A stretch of DNA of 5,902 nt. It comes from Omnitrophica WOR_2 bacterium RIFCSPLOWO2_12_FULL_51_24 (lineage in GTDB: Bacteria > Omnitrophota > Gorgyraeia > Pluralincolimonadales > Pluralincolimonadaceae). Position numbers and translations under genes: made by a program. The notes under the pieces are model-generated. The model made no database searches and was not told the origin of the DNA. It worked only from the letters and a program-made list of their open reading frames with translations. Positions 1 through 5,902 of the stretch are shown here, piece after piece (the stretch's first letter is position 1; every line of letters starts with the position of its first letter). The stretch is from NCBI GenBank assembly GCA_001805885.1, contig MHHC01000056.1, positions 1-5,902 on the forward strand, written 5' to 3'.

Positions 1-2819
1 ATACGATAAAGAGCGCGAAGAAGATGGTCGAGAAGGCGCGCCTTGAGGTATGGGACATACTTGACGATGTCATCAGAGAGCATCCTGTTTTGCTCAACCG
101 CGCCCCTACGCTGCACAGGTTGGGCATACAAGCCTTCGAACCGGTACTCATAGAGGGTAAAGCCATAAGGATACATCCGTTAGTCTGTACGGCCTTCAAT
201 GCAGATTTCGACGGCGACCAGATGGCCGTCCACGTGCCGCTCTCGATAGAGGCGCAGATGGAATGCAGGCTGTTAATGCTATCAACAAATAATATCTTCT
301 CGCCGGCTAACGGTAACCCGATAACGACCCCGACCCAGGATATAGTCCTAGGCTGCTATTATTTGACCAAGGAGAAAGAGGGGGAGAAGGGTGAAGGCAA
401 GCTCTTCAGCGACAGGCAGGAAGCCCTTATTGCTTTTGAAGACGACCAGATAACCCTTCATGCGAAGATAAGGGTAAGGATAGACGGCAAGATCATTGAT
501 ACGATCGTAGGAAGGGTAATATTCAACAACGTCTTCCCGAAGGAATTTCCGTTTGTCAACAGCGTAATGAGCAAATCCGAACTCGGCGATGTTATATTGG
601 ACGTCCACAAGCAGTTCGGCAATAATGAAACCGTTAAAATACTCGACAAACTTAAGAAGCTCGGGTTCGAATATGCCACGCTGGCCGGGATTTCGATCGC
701 GGTCGATGACCTGCATATACCCAGGGAGAAGGATAAGTTTATTAAGGAAGCCCGCGAAGAGGTCCTTCATGTCGAGACCCAGTATAGGAAGGGCCTTATA
801 ACAGACGGCGAAAGATATAACAATGTCATCGACATCTGGACCACGACGACCGATAAGATCTCGGACAGGATATTCGAAGAACTTGATCCGTTCAACCCGA
901 TATTAATGATGGCCAATTCCGGCGCGCGCGGTTCGAAACAACAGATAAGGCAGCTCGCCGGCATGAGGGGCCTCATGGCCAAGCCTTCCGGAGAGATCAT
1001 CGAGAGCCCGATCACCGCGAATTTCAGGGAAGGCCTTACAGTGCTCGAATACTTTATCTCGACGCACGGCGCCAGAAAAGGCCTGGCCGACACAGCGTTA
1101 AAGACGGCCGACTCGGGTTATCTGACCCGCAGGCTCGTTGACGTCGCGCAGGACGTCATTATAACCGGCGATGACTGCGGCACATTAAATGGTATTTTTT
1201 TCAGCGCTATCATCGAAGGAGATGAAGTGGTCGTCCCATTGAAGGAAAGGATCATCGGGAGGGTCGCGCTGGATAATATAGTAGATATAATCACCGACGA
1301 AATCATAGTCTCAGCCGGCGAGCAGATAACCAAAGACTCCGCCGACCGCATCGAAGGGGCCGGGATCGAGAGGATAAGGATAAGATCGGTCTTGACCTGC
1401 GAGGCGGATCACGGTATATGCGCCAAGTGTTACGGCCGCAACCTCGCCACCGGCAGGATGGTAGAGCTTGGCGAGGCTATCGGAATAATCGCGGCGCAGT
1501 CGATCGGCGAGCCGGGTACGCAGCTTACGATGAGGACGTTCCATATAGGCGGTACGGCTTATAGAGTCGTCGCCCAGTCTTTCATCAAGGCGAAGAACAA
1601 AGGTATCGTCAAATATCACAACCTGAGAGTCGCTGAGAAGGAAAAGGGATTCGTAGTCTTGAACAGGAACGGGCAAGTATCTATCAATGACGGAGCCGGA
1701 CGCGAACTGGAAAGGTATACTGTCCCGCACGGAGCCCTTTTGACAGCCGGAGAAGAGAAGAAGGTCTCGAAGGATGAGATCTTCGTCAAGTGGGATCCTT
1801 ATACCGTCCCGATACTCACGGAAGTCTCCGGCAAGGTCCGTTATGAGGATATCAAGGAAGGCGTCACTATAAGGGAAGAGTCTGATTCCGAGACCGGACT
1901 TACCGAAAGGGTGGTCATCGAGCATAAGGGCGAATACCATCCCCAGATCGTTATACTCGACAACAAGAATGAGGTCCAAGCCCTGTATTCTATTCCCTCC
2001 GGCGCGCACATCGTAGTCAAGGATGGCCAGAAAGTAGCAGGCGGCGACCTTATAGCCAAGACGCCGCGTAAGACGATAAAGACGAAAGATATAACCGGCG
2101 GTCTGCCGCGCGTAGCTGAACTCTTCGAGGCCCGCAGGCCGAAAGATCCCGCCATCATAAGCGAGATCGACGGCGTAGTGGAATTCGGGCCGTCCAAGAA
2201 AGGGCAGCGCCGCGTGATCGTCAAGAACCCGCAGACGAACATGAAAAAGGAATACCTTATACCGCACGGGAAGCACCTTAACGTATACAAAAACGATAAA
2301 GTCGTCGCGGGCCAGCAGATCATAGACGGTCCCGTAGTCCCTCAGGATATCCTGCGCGTCTCAGGCGATAAGAAGCTCCAGGAATACCTTGTAAACGAGA
2401 TACAGGAGGTTTACAGGTTCCAGGGGGTAAAGATAAATGACAAGCATATCGAGGTCATCGTCCGCCAGATGCTCAAGAAGGTCAGGATCGACGAATCGGG
2501 CGACACGGATTTCCTGGTCGGTATGCAGATTGATAAAATCAAGTTCCTCGAGGAGAACGAGCACATAAAGAAGAAGGGCGGGAAACCCGCGAGCGCGACC
2601 CAGGTGCTTCTGGGCATAACGAAGGCCGCGCTCTCGACCGAAAGCTTCATCTCGGCGGCGAGCTTCCAGGAGACTACAAGGGTGCTTACCGACGCAGCTG
2701 CGAGCGGAAAGCGCGACGAGCTCAGGGGCTTGAAGGAGAACGTTATAATGGGACACCTCATACCCGCAGGAACGGGCTTTGAGGCACACAGGAATATAGA
2801 AGTCGGAAAGAATCTGTAA
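1..2819 (+). CDS. rpoC: DNA-directed RNA polymerase subunit beta', 3' part (5' truncated by window edge)
   Basis: Largest catalytic subunit of RNA polymerase. The reading frame is open from the first full codon at base 3 to TAA at 2817-2819 (938 residues visible). By comparison with remembered E. coli beta', about 390 N-terminal residues (clamp, first zinc site) lie outside the window. Visible in order: the active-site motif NADFDGD at 198-218, whose three Asp codons (204, 210, 216) hold catalytic Mg2+; the F-loop region and bridge helix (about 1041-1154); four Cys codons of the second zinc site (1176, 1398, 1419, 1428), with the last three spaced like E. coli C888/C895/C898; and the trigger-loop motif MRTFHIGG (1530-1553) with its Arg and His. 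A lineage-specific insertion follows (about 1557-2081), then the conserved TKDITGGLPRV segment and the C-terminal KRDELRGLKENV motif. The segment between the active site and zinc site is about 30 residues shorter than in E. coli. The C-terminal tail is short. The ATG at 24 is internal, not the start. Identification is essentially certain. Confidence 0.98.
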   Translation, partial: TIKSAKKMVEKARLEVWDILDDVIREHPVLLNRAPTLHRLGIQAFEPVLIEGKAIRIHPLVCTAFNADFDGDQMAVHVPLSIEAQMECRLLMLSTNNIFSPANGNPITTPTQDIVLGCYYLTKEKEGEKGEGKLFSDRQEALIAFEDDQITLHAKIRVRIDGKIIDTIVGRVIFNNVFPKEFPFVNSVMSKSELGDVILDVHKQFGNNETVKILDKLKKLGFEYATLAGISIAVDDLHIPREKDKFIKEAREEVLHVETQYRKGLITDGERYNNVIDIWTTTTDKISDRIFEELDPFNPILMMANSGARGSKQQIRQLAGMRGLMAKPSGEIIESPITANFREGLTVLEYFISTHGARKGLADTALKTADSGYLTRRLVDVAQDVIITGDDCGTLNGIFFSAIIEGDEVVVPLKERIIGRVALDNIVDIITDEIIVSAGEQITKDSADRIEGAGIERIRIRSVLTCEADHGICAKCYGRNLATGRMVELGEAIGIIAAQSIGEPGTQLTMRTFHIGGTAYRVVAQSFIKAKNKGIVKYHNLRVAEKEKGFVVLNRNGQVSINDGAGRELERYTVPHGALLTAGEEKKVSKDEIFVKWDPYTVPILTEVSGKVRYEDIKEGVTIREESDSETGLTERVVIEHKGEYHPQIVILDNKNEVQALYSIPSGAHIVVKDGQKVAGGDLIAKTPRKTIKTKDITGGLPRVAELFEARRPKDPAIISEIDGVVEFGPSKKGQRRVIVKNPQTNMKKEYLIPHGKHLNVYKNDKVVAGQQIIDGPVVPQDILRVSGDKKLQEYLVNEIQEVYRFQGVKINDKHIEVIVRQMLKKVRIDESGDTDFLVGMQIDKIKFLEENEHIKKKGGKPASATQVLLGITKAALSTESFISAASFQETTRVLTDAAASGKRDELRGLKENVIMGHLIPAGTGFEAHRNIEVGKNL
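1557..2081 (+). other. SI3-type insertion in the beta' trigger loop (protein domain within rpoC)
   Basis: About 175 residues separate the first half of the trigger loop (ending FHIGGTA) from the conserved segment TKDITGG. In beta' proteins lacking the insertion these two parts are nearly adjacent. The region resembles E. coli SI3 (beta' insertion 6, about 190 residues) in recognisable places: KNKG near its start, WDPYTVPILTEVSG in the middle (E. coli has WDPHTMPVITEVSG) and a hydrophobic, glycine-rich end. SI3 is known to consist of sandwich-barrel hybrid motif repeats and to influence pausing and transcript cleavage in E. coli; the same role here is inferred. Boundaries are approximate, set by eye. 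Confidence 0.85.
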
Positions 2820-2821
2820 TC

Positions 2822-2826
2822 AGGAG
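2822..2826 (+). promoter_or_regulatory. Ribosome binding site of rpsL
   Basis: AGGAG lies six bases upstream of the ATG at 2833, inside the 13-base gap after the rpoC stop codon. The match to the 16S anti-Shine-Dalgarno sequence and the spacing are good and support this start for S12. Confidence 0.85.
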
Positions 2827-2832
2827 CTTTAG

Positions 2833-3204
2833 ATGCCAACAATCTCGCAATTGATAAGGACAGGCAGGGAGCAGAAGAGGAAGAGGACCAAGTCTCCGGC
2901 GCTGAAGAAGTGCCCGCAGAAACGCGGCGTATGTCTTCAGGTCAAGACGATGACGCCGAAGAAACCTAATTCGGCGTTAAGGAAGATCGCCAGGGTCAGG
3001 TTGACAAACGGCGTCGAAGTGACGGCGTATATACCGGGCGAGGGTCATAATCTTCAGGAGCACTCTATCGTGTTAGTCAGGGGCGGAAGGGTAAAGGATC
3101 TGCCCGGCGTGAGATATCACATCGTCCGCGGGACACTGGATGCCGCGGGAGTAAACCAGAGGAAAAAATCGCGCTCGAAATACGGCGCGAAGATGCCCAA
3201 GTAA
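2833..3204 (+). CDS. rpsL: 30S ribosomal protein S12
   Basis: Small-subunit protein at the decoding centre, contacting 16S rRNA and the codon-anticodon helix and affecting fidelity. The product is 123 residues, against 124 in E. coli, and aligns without gaps over the conserved part. Visible motifs are CPQKRGVC (27-34), PKKPNSALRK (42-51), the loop GEGHNLQEHS (69-78) and GGRVKDLPGVRYH (84-96). Lys43 and Lys88, the main streptomycin-resistance positions (K42 and K87 in mature E. coli numbering), are both the wild-type Lys. Asp89, the residue beta-methylthiolated in many bacteria, is present, though modification cannot be seen from DNA. The C-terminus is basic (RSKYGAKMPK). The start is fixed by a good ribosome binding site and the usual N-terminal length. 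It lies 13 bases after rpoC and 13 before rpsG, consistent with one transcript. No oddities. Confidence 0.98.
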   Translation: MPTISQLIRTGREQKRKRTKSPALKKCPQKRGVCLQVKTMTPKKPNSALRKIARVRLTNGVEVTAYIPGEGHNLQEHSIVLVRGGRVKDLPGVRYHIVRGTLDAAGVNQRKKSRSKYGAKMPK

Positions 3205-3206
3205 GG
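3203..3206 (+). promoter_or_regulatory. Weak ribosome binding site of rpsG
   Basis: The only purine-rich match before rpsG is AAGG, overlapping the rpsL stop codon and 11 bases from the ATG at 3218, which is longer than the usual spacing. The rest of the gap is A/T-rich (GTTAAATAAAAT). S7 synthesis therefore probably relies on ribosomes arriving from rpsL, a coupling known for this gene pair in E. coli. Confidence 0.4.
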
Positions 3207-3217
3207 TTAAATAAAAT

Positions 3218-3685
3218 ATGAGAAGACACAAAGCCGAAGGAAGAGAGATTTTACCGGATCCGAAATATAAATCGAAGGTCGTTTCCAAGTTCATGAATAT
3301 GATGATGGAACGCGGGAAGAAGTCTATTGCCGAGAAGATCGTTTATGGCGCCTTTGAACAGGCGGCCAAGAAGGTCGGCAAGGAGCCGCTCGAGACCTTC
3401 CAGAAGGCGCTCGATAATGTCAGGCCTCTGGTAGAACTCAAATCCAGGAGGGTCGGTGGCGCGACATATCAGGTGCCGATCGAAGTGCGCCAGGACAGAG
3501 GCGTCTCGCTCGCGATGAGGTGGATCAGGGATTTCGCGAGAAGCCGCAAAGGCAAGCCGATGGTCGATAAGCTGGCTGCCGAGATAATCGATGCTTATAA
3601 CAGTACGGGATCCGCGGTCAAGAAACGCGAGGATATACATAAGATGGCCGAGGCGAACAAGGCCTTCAGCCACTTTAGATGGTAA
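3218..3685 (+). CDS. rpsG: 30S ribosomal protein S7
   Basis: Primary 16S rRNA-binding protein that nucleates assembly of the 30S head and sits beside the E site. The product has 155 residues, the normal bacterial length (about 156). Visible motifs are the N-terminal basic arm and ILPDPKYKSK (11-20), ERGKKSIAEKIVY (31-43), NVRPLVELKSRRVGGATYQVP (67-87) covering the beta-hairpin that contacts mRNA and tRNA at the E site, LAMRWI (98-103), and the C-terminal KKREDIHKMAEANKAF with the final FRW. The N-terminus MRRHKAEG is one residue shorter than the common MPRR form but otherwise typical. S7 is the translational repressor of the str operon in E. coli, acting on the long rpsL-rpsG spacer. Here that spacer is only 13 bases, so the same operator cannot be present in that form. 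Identification is secure. Confidence 0.98.
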   Translation: MRRHKAEGREILPDPKYKSKVVSKFMNMMMERGKKSIAEKIVYGAFEQAAKKVGKEPLETFQKALDNVRPLVELKSRRVGGATYQVPIEVRQDRGVSLAMRWIRDFARSRKGKPMVDKLAAEIIDAYNSTGSAVKKREDIHKMAEANKAFSHFRW

Positions 3686-3736
3686 AAATGGATGATGGCT
3701 ATTATAACACAGGCTGCTTCAAATAAACTGGATATG
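3683..3736 (+). promoter_or_regulatory. rpsG-fusA junction with ambiguous fusA start and an out-of-frame 12-codon ORF
   Basis: The rpsG stop (3683-3685) is followed by several candidate starts: in-frame fusA ATGs at 3692, 3695 and 3734, and an out-of-frame ATG at 3688 that opens a 12-codon ORF (MDDGYYNTGCFK) ending with TAA at 3724-3726, seven bases before the ATG at 3734. None of these ATGs has a recognisable Shine-Dalgarno sequence. Starting at 3692 gives EF-G an N-terminal extension of 14 residues over the family's usual start. Starting at 3734 gives the typical N-terminus, MGREYSLENTRNIG. Termination at rpsG and re-initiation nearby is the simplest reading. The mini-ORF may be chance. Confidence 0.45.
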
Positions 3737-5812
3737 GGTAGAGAATACTCTTTAGAAAATACAAGGAATATAGGCATCATAGCTCATATAGATGCCGGCA
3801 AGACGACCACGTCCGAGAGGGTGCTCTTCTACACCGGCCGCGTCCATAAAATAGGCAGCGTCGATGAAGGCACCGCGACGATGGACTGGATGGCCCAGGA
3901 GCAGGAGCGCGGTATCACTATTACTTCCGCCAGCACCACATGTTTCTGGAGGGATAGCCGCGTCAATCTTATTGATACGCCGGGCCACGTCGATTTCACC
4001 GTTGAGGTGGAACGTTCGCTCAAGGTTCTCGACGGAGCGGTCGTCGTATTCTGCGCGGTCGGAGGGGTCGAACCCCAATCCGAGACCGTCTGGCGCCAGG
4101 CCGACAGATATAAGGTCCCGAGGATCGCCTACATAAATAAGATGGACAGGACCGGCGCGGACTTCTTCGGCACTGTGAAGCAGATGGTCGAAAGATTAGG
4201 CGCTGTCCCGGTCCCCATCCAGATACCTTACGGTGTGGAAGAAAATTTTAAAGGTGTAATAGACCTCATCGAGATGAAGGCCGTAAAGTACGAGGACGTA
4301 AAAGGCATAGAATTTGAAATACAGGAGATACCCGCCGACCTCCTTTCGATGGCGAAGGAATACCGCGCCCATATGATAGAGAAGATAGCCGAAGTCGACG
4401 ACCACCTTATGGAAAAATTCGTCCACGGCCAGGAGCCGACTATCGAGGAGATAAAGAACGCGTTAAGGAAAGCCACTATAAAAAGTGTCGTGGTCCCGGT
4501 CGCATGCGGTTCCTCGTTCAGGAATAAAGGCGTCCAGCCGCTGTTGGATGCGGTCTGCGACTATCTTCCGAGCCCGCTAGACGTGCCTTCGATGAAGGGG
4601 CTCAATCCCGAGACAGGCCAGCACGAGGAGAGGGTCGCATCCGACGACCAGCCGTTCTGCGCGCTGGCTTTTAAAATAATGTCAGACCCGTACGTGGGTA
4701 AACTGACGTATTTCAGGGTCTATTCCGGTGTTCTCGAGGCCGGTTCTTATATATATAATTCCAATAAAGACGTCAAGGAGCGCATCGGAAAGATAGTGCG
4801 CATGCATGCGAACAAACAGGAGATCGTCGAACAGGTCTACTCGGGCGAGATCGCTGCCGCGGTCGGATTAAAGGAGACGAAGACCGGCGATACGATATGC
4901 GACGAGAACCATCCTATTACTCTCGAGTCTATGCACTTTCCCGAACCTGTCGTATCGCTCGCTATCGAGCCGGCGACCAAGGCCGATCAGGATAAGTTAG
5001 GTATGGTATTAAATAAATTTATAGAAGAGGATCCTTCTTTCAGGGTCAATTATAACCAGGAGACGGGCCAGACCATCATATCGGGTATGGGTGAGCTCCA
5101 CCTTGAGATCATCGTAGACAGGATGATGAGGGAGTTCAAGCTCGAGGCGAATGTCGGCAAACCGCAGGTCGCGTATAAAGAGACAGTGACAAAACCGTCG
5201 CACAGCGTCGGAAAGTTCATACATCAATCCGGCGGCCGCGGCCAGTACGGCCATGTGGTTTTGGATATGGAACCGGGCGAACCTAATTCCGGCATCACTT
5301 TTATCAATAAGATCGTCGGCGGTTCGATACCCAAGGAATATATTCCGGCGGCTAAAGCCGGCGTATTGATGGCGGCTAAGAACGGCGCGCTCGCGGGCTA
5401 TCCGGTAATAGATGTCAAAGTGACGTTAGTCGACGGTTCGTATCATGAGGTCGACTCATCCGAAATGGCGTTCAAGACGGCCGGTTCGATAGGCTTTGTG
5501 GGAGGCCTGAAACTCGGCAGCCCCGTATTGCTCGAACCTATTATGGAGATAGAGGTCACGGTCCCCGATGAATTTATGGGAGCGGTCATAGGAGACCTCA
5601 ATTCCCGCCGCGCTAAGATAGATTCTATCAATCAGAGGGCTAACGCGAAGGTCCTCGCGGGGACAGTGCCGTTGGCTGAGATGTTCGGATACGCATCGGC
5701 CCTAAGATCCTTGACACAGGGTCGTGGAACATATACAATGGAACCTTCGTGCTATACGGAAGTTCCGAGACAAATAGCGGAAAAAATCATCGCTTCCGCG
5801 ACGAAAGGTTAA
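3692..5812 (+). CDS. fusA: Translation elongation factor G (EF-G)
   Basis: Ribosome-dependent GTPase that drives tRNA-mRNA translocation and, with the ribosome recycling factor, splits post-termination ribosomes; cytoplasmic. The product is 706 residues from the first ATG, or 692 from the ATG at 3734, which fits the family better. G-domain motifs: AHIDAGKTT (31-39), RGITI (73-77), DTPGH (95-99, with the catalytic His99 equivalent to E. coli His92) and NKMD (149-152). G' insert and domain II follow. Domain III contains GELHLE (around 466). Domain IV contains HQSGGRGQYGH (around 510) and the tip loop YHEVDSSEMAFK, with His585 matching E. coli His583. Domain V ends in RGTYTMEPSCYTEVP. All functional residues I checked are intact. 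Its position in the str operon and its full motif set point to the housekeeping EF-G rather than an EF-G2 paralogue or a TetM-type protection protein. It lies in the same frame as rpsG, 6 bases after its stop. The family call is secure; the exact start is not. Confidence 0.97.
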   Translation: MMAIITQAASNKLDMGREYSLENTRNIGIIAHIDAGKTTTSERVLFYTGRVHKIGSVDEGTATMDWMAQEQERGITITSASTTCFWRDSRVNLIDTPGHVDFTVEVERSLKVLDGAVVVFCAVGGVEPQSETVWRQADRYKVPRIAYINKMDRTGADFFGTVKQMVERLGAVPVPIQIPYGVEENFKGVIDLIEMKAVKYEDVKGIEFEIQEIPADLLSMAKEYRAHMIEKIAEVDDHLMEKFVHGQEPTIEEIKNALRKATIKSVVVPVACGSSFRNKGVQPLLDAVCDYLPSPLDVPSMKGLNPETGQHEERVASDDQPFCALAFKIMSDPYVGKLTYFRVYSGVLEAGSYIYNSNKDVKERIGKIVRMHANKQEIVEQVYSGEIAAAVGLKETKTGDTICDENHPITLESMHFPEPVVSLAIEPATKADQDKLGMVLNKFIEEDPSFRVNYNQETGQTIISGMGELHLEIIVDRMMREFKLEANVGKPQVAYKETVTKPSHSVGKFIHQSGGRGQYGHVVLDMEPGEPNSGITFINKIVGGSIPKEYIPAAKAGVLMAAKNGALAGYPVIDVKVTLVDGSYHEVDSSEMAFKTAGSIGFVGGLKLGSPVLLEPIMEIEVTVPDEFMGAVIGDLNSRRAKIDSINQRANAKVLAGTVPLAEMFGYASALRSLTQGRGTYTMEPSCYTEVPRQIAEKIIASATKG

Positions 5813-5820
5813 AAGGAGGA
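5813..5820 (+). promoter_or_regulatory. Strong ribosome binding site of tuf
   Basis: AAAGGAGG plus A directly follows the fusA stop codon and ends five bases before the ATG at 5826. It is the best anti-Shine-Dalgarno match in the window, suiting EF-Tu, which is normally the most abundant bacterial protein. Confidence 0.9.
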
Positions 5821-5825
5821 ATCCC

Positions 5826-5902
5826 ATGGCTAAGGAAAAGTTTTTACGCAATAAGCCCCACGTAAACGTAGGCACAATAGGCCATGTCGACCATGGTAAG
5901 AC
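5826..5902 (+). CDS. tuf: Translation elongation factor Tu, N-terminal fragment (3' end outside window)
   Basis: GTPase that delivers aminoacyl-tRNA to the ribosomal A site. Only 25 full codons are visible before the window ends. They begin MAKEKFLRNKPHVNVGTIG and reach the P-loop GHVDHGK, the first nucleotide-binding motif of EF-Tu. The P-loop distance from the start and the MAKEKF opening are typical of bacterial EF-Tu, as is its place 13 bases after fusA. IF-2 and SelB also carry a GHVDHGKT P-loop, but not with this N-terminus or genomic position. Whether a second tuf copy exists elsewhere cannot be told. The strong ribosome binding site fixes the start. Confidence 0.95.
   Translation, partial: MAKEKFLRNKPHVNVGTIGHVDHGK

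Noticed and set aside
24..26. ATG at 24 as the true start of a short rpoC
   Set aside because: The frame is open to the window edge, the upstream codons (TIKSAKK) match conserved beta' sequence, and the ATG falls in the middle of the family alignment.
1195..1201. Run of seven T bases in rpoC, considered as an intrinsic terminator or frameshift site
   Set aside because: No GC-rich hairpin directly precedes it, and the protein reads through normally (GIFFS) with the zinc-site region intact on both sides.
1311..2276. A 321-codon open frame on the minus strand inside rpoC
   Set aside because: It lies fully antisense to strongly conserved rpoC sequence, has no recognisable domain and is explained by the codon bias of the sense strand.
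2744..2749. TATAAT, a possible -10 box about 80 bases upstream of rpsL
   Set aside because: There is no -35 element at 16-18 bases; the nearest TTGAAG is only 8 bases away. The bases encode a conserved beta' segment (VIMG), so the match is probably chance.
2361..2842. Two overlapping minus-strand open frames of about 140 codons over the rpoC 3' end
   Set aside because: They are shadows of rpoC in other frames, with no family resemblance and no room for independent regulation.
4747..4760. A/T-rich TATATATATAAT run inside fusA, resembling a promoter -10 or a short repeat
   Set aside because: It encodes SYIYN in domain II of EF-G in frame, and no -35 element is present upstream.
3692..5812. 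Possibility that the EF-G gene is a TetM-like ribosomal protection protein or an EF-G2 paralogue
   Set aside because: All canonical EF-G motifs are present, including the domain IV tip loop, and the gene sits between rpsG and tuf as the housekeeping copy does.

Overview
This is a short stretch of a bacterial chromosome carrying core transcription and translation genes, all on the + strand and tightly packed: the 3' two-thirds of rpoC, then complete rpsL, rpsG and fusA, and the first 25 codons of tuf. It is the classical junction of the rpoBC block with the str (streptomycin) operon. Every protein keeps the diagnostic motifs of its family. There is no frameshift, mobile element, RNA gene, CRISPR array or unexplained gene. 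No stretch without a gene is longer than 13 bases.

Layout: rpoC (1-2819, 5' end outside the window) encodes the beta' catalytic core of RNA polymerase. After 13 bases comes rpsL (2833-3204, protein S12), and after another 13 bases rpsG (3218-3685, protein S7). fusA (3692-5812, EF-G) follows after only 6 bases if its first ATG is used. tuf (from 5826, EF-Tu) begins after 13 bases and runs off the right edge. All four visible stop codons are TAA. I see no terminator or convincing promoter between the genes, so they are probably co-transcribed from a promoter upstream of the window.

The genes work together in gene expression: beta' makes RNA, S12 and S7 build the decoding and head regions of the 30S subunit, EF-Tu delivers aminoacyl-tRNA and EF-G drives translocation. 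Ribosome binding sites are clear for rpsL and very strong for tuf, but weak or absent for rpsG and fusA. The latter two are therefore likely to depend on translational coupling.

Organism: the beta' subunit carries a large insertion in the trigger loop (SI3 type). This is known from many Gram-negative-type phyla and is absent from Firmicutes, Actinobacteria and Deinococcus-Thermus. Codon use is distinctive: AUA (Ile) and AGG (Arg) are common even in these highly expressed genes, with base composition near balance. Together these suggest an uncultivated Gram-negative-type lineage, perhaps Omnitrophota or another PVC-related group. That placement is an inference and is weakly held. I did not find an undescribed system here; the findings below are modest points about start sites, regulation and lineage signals.
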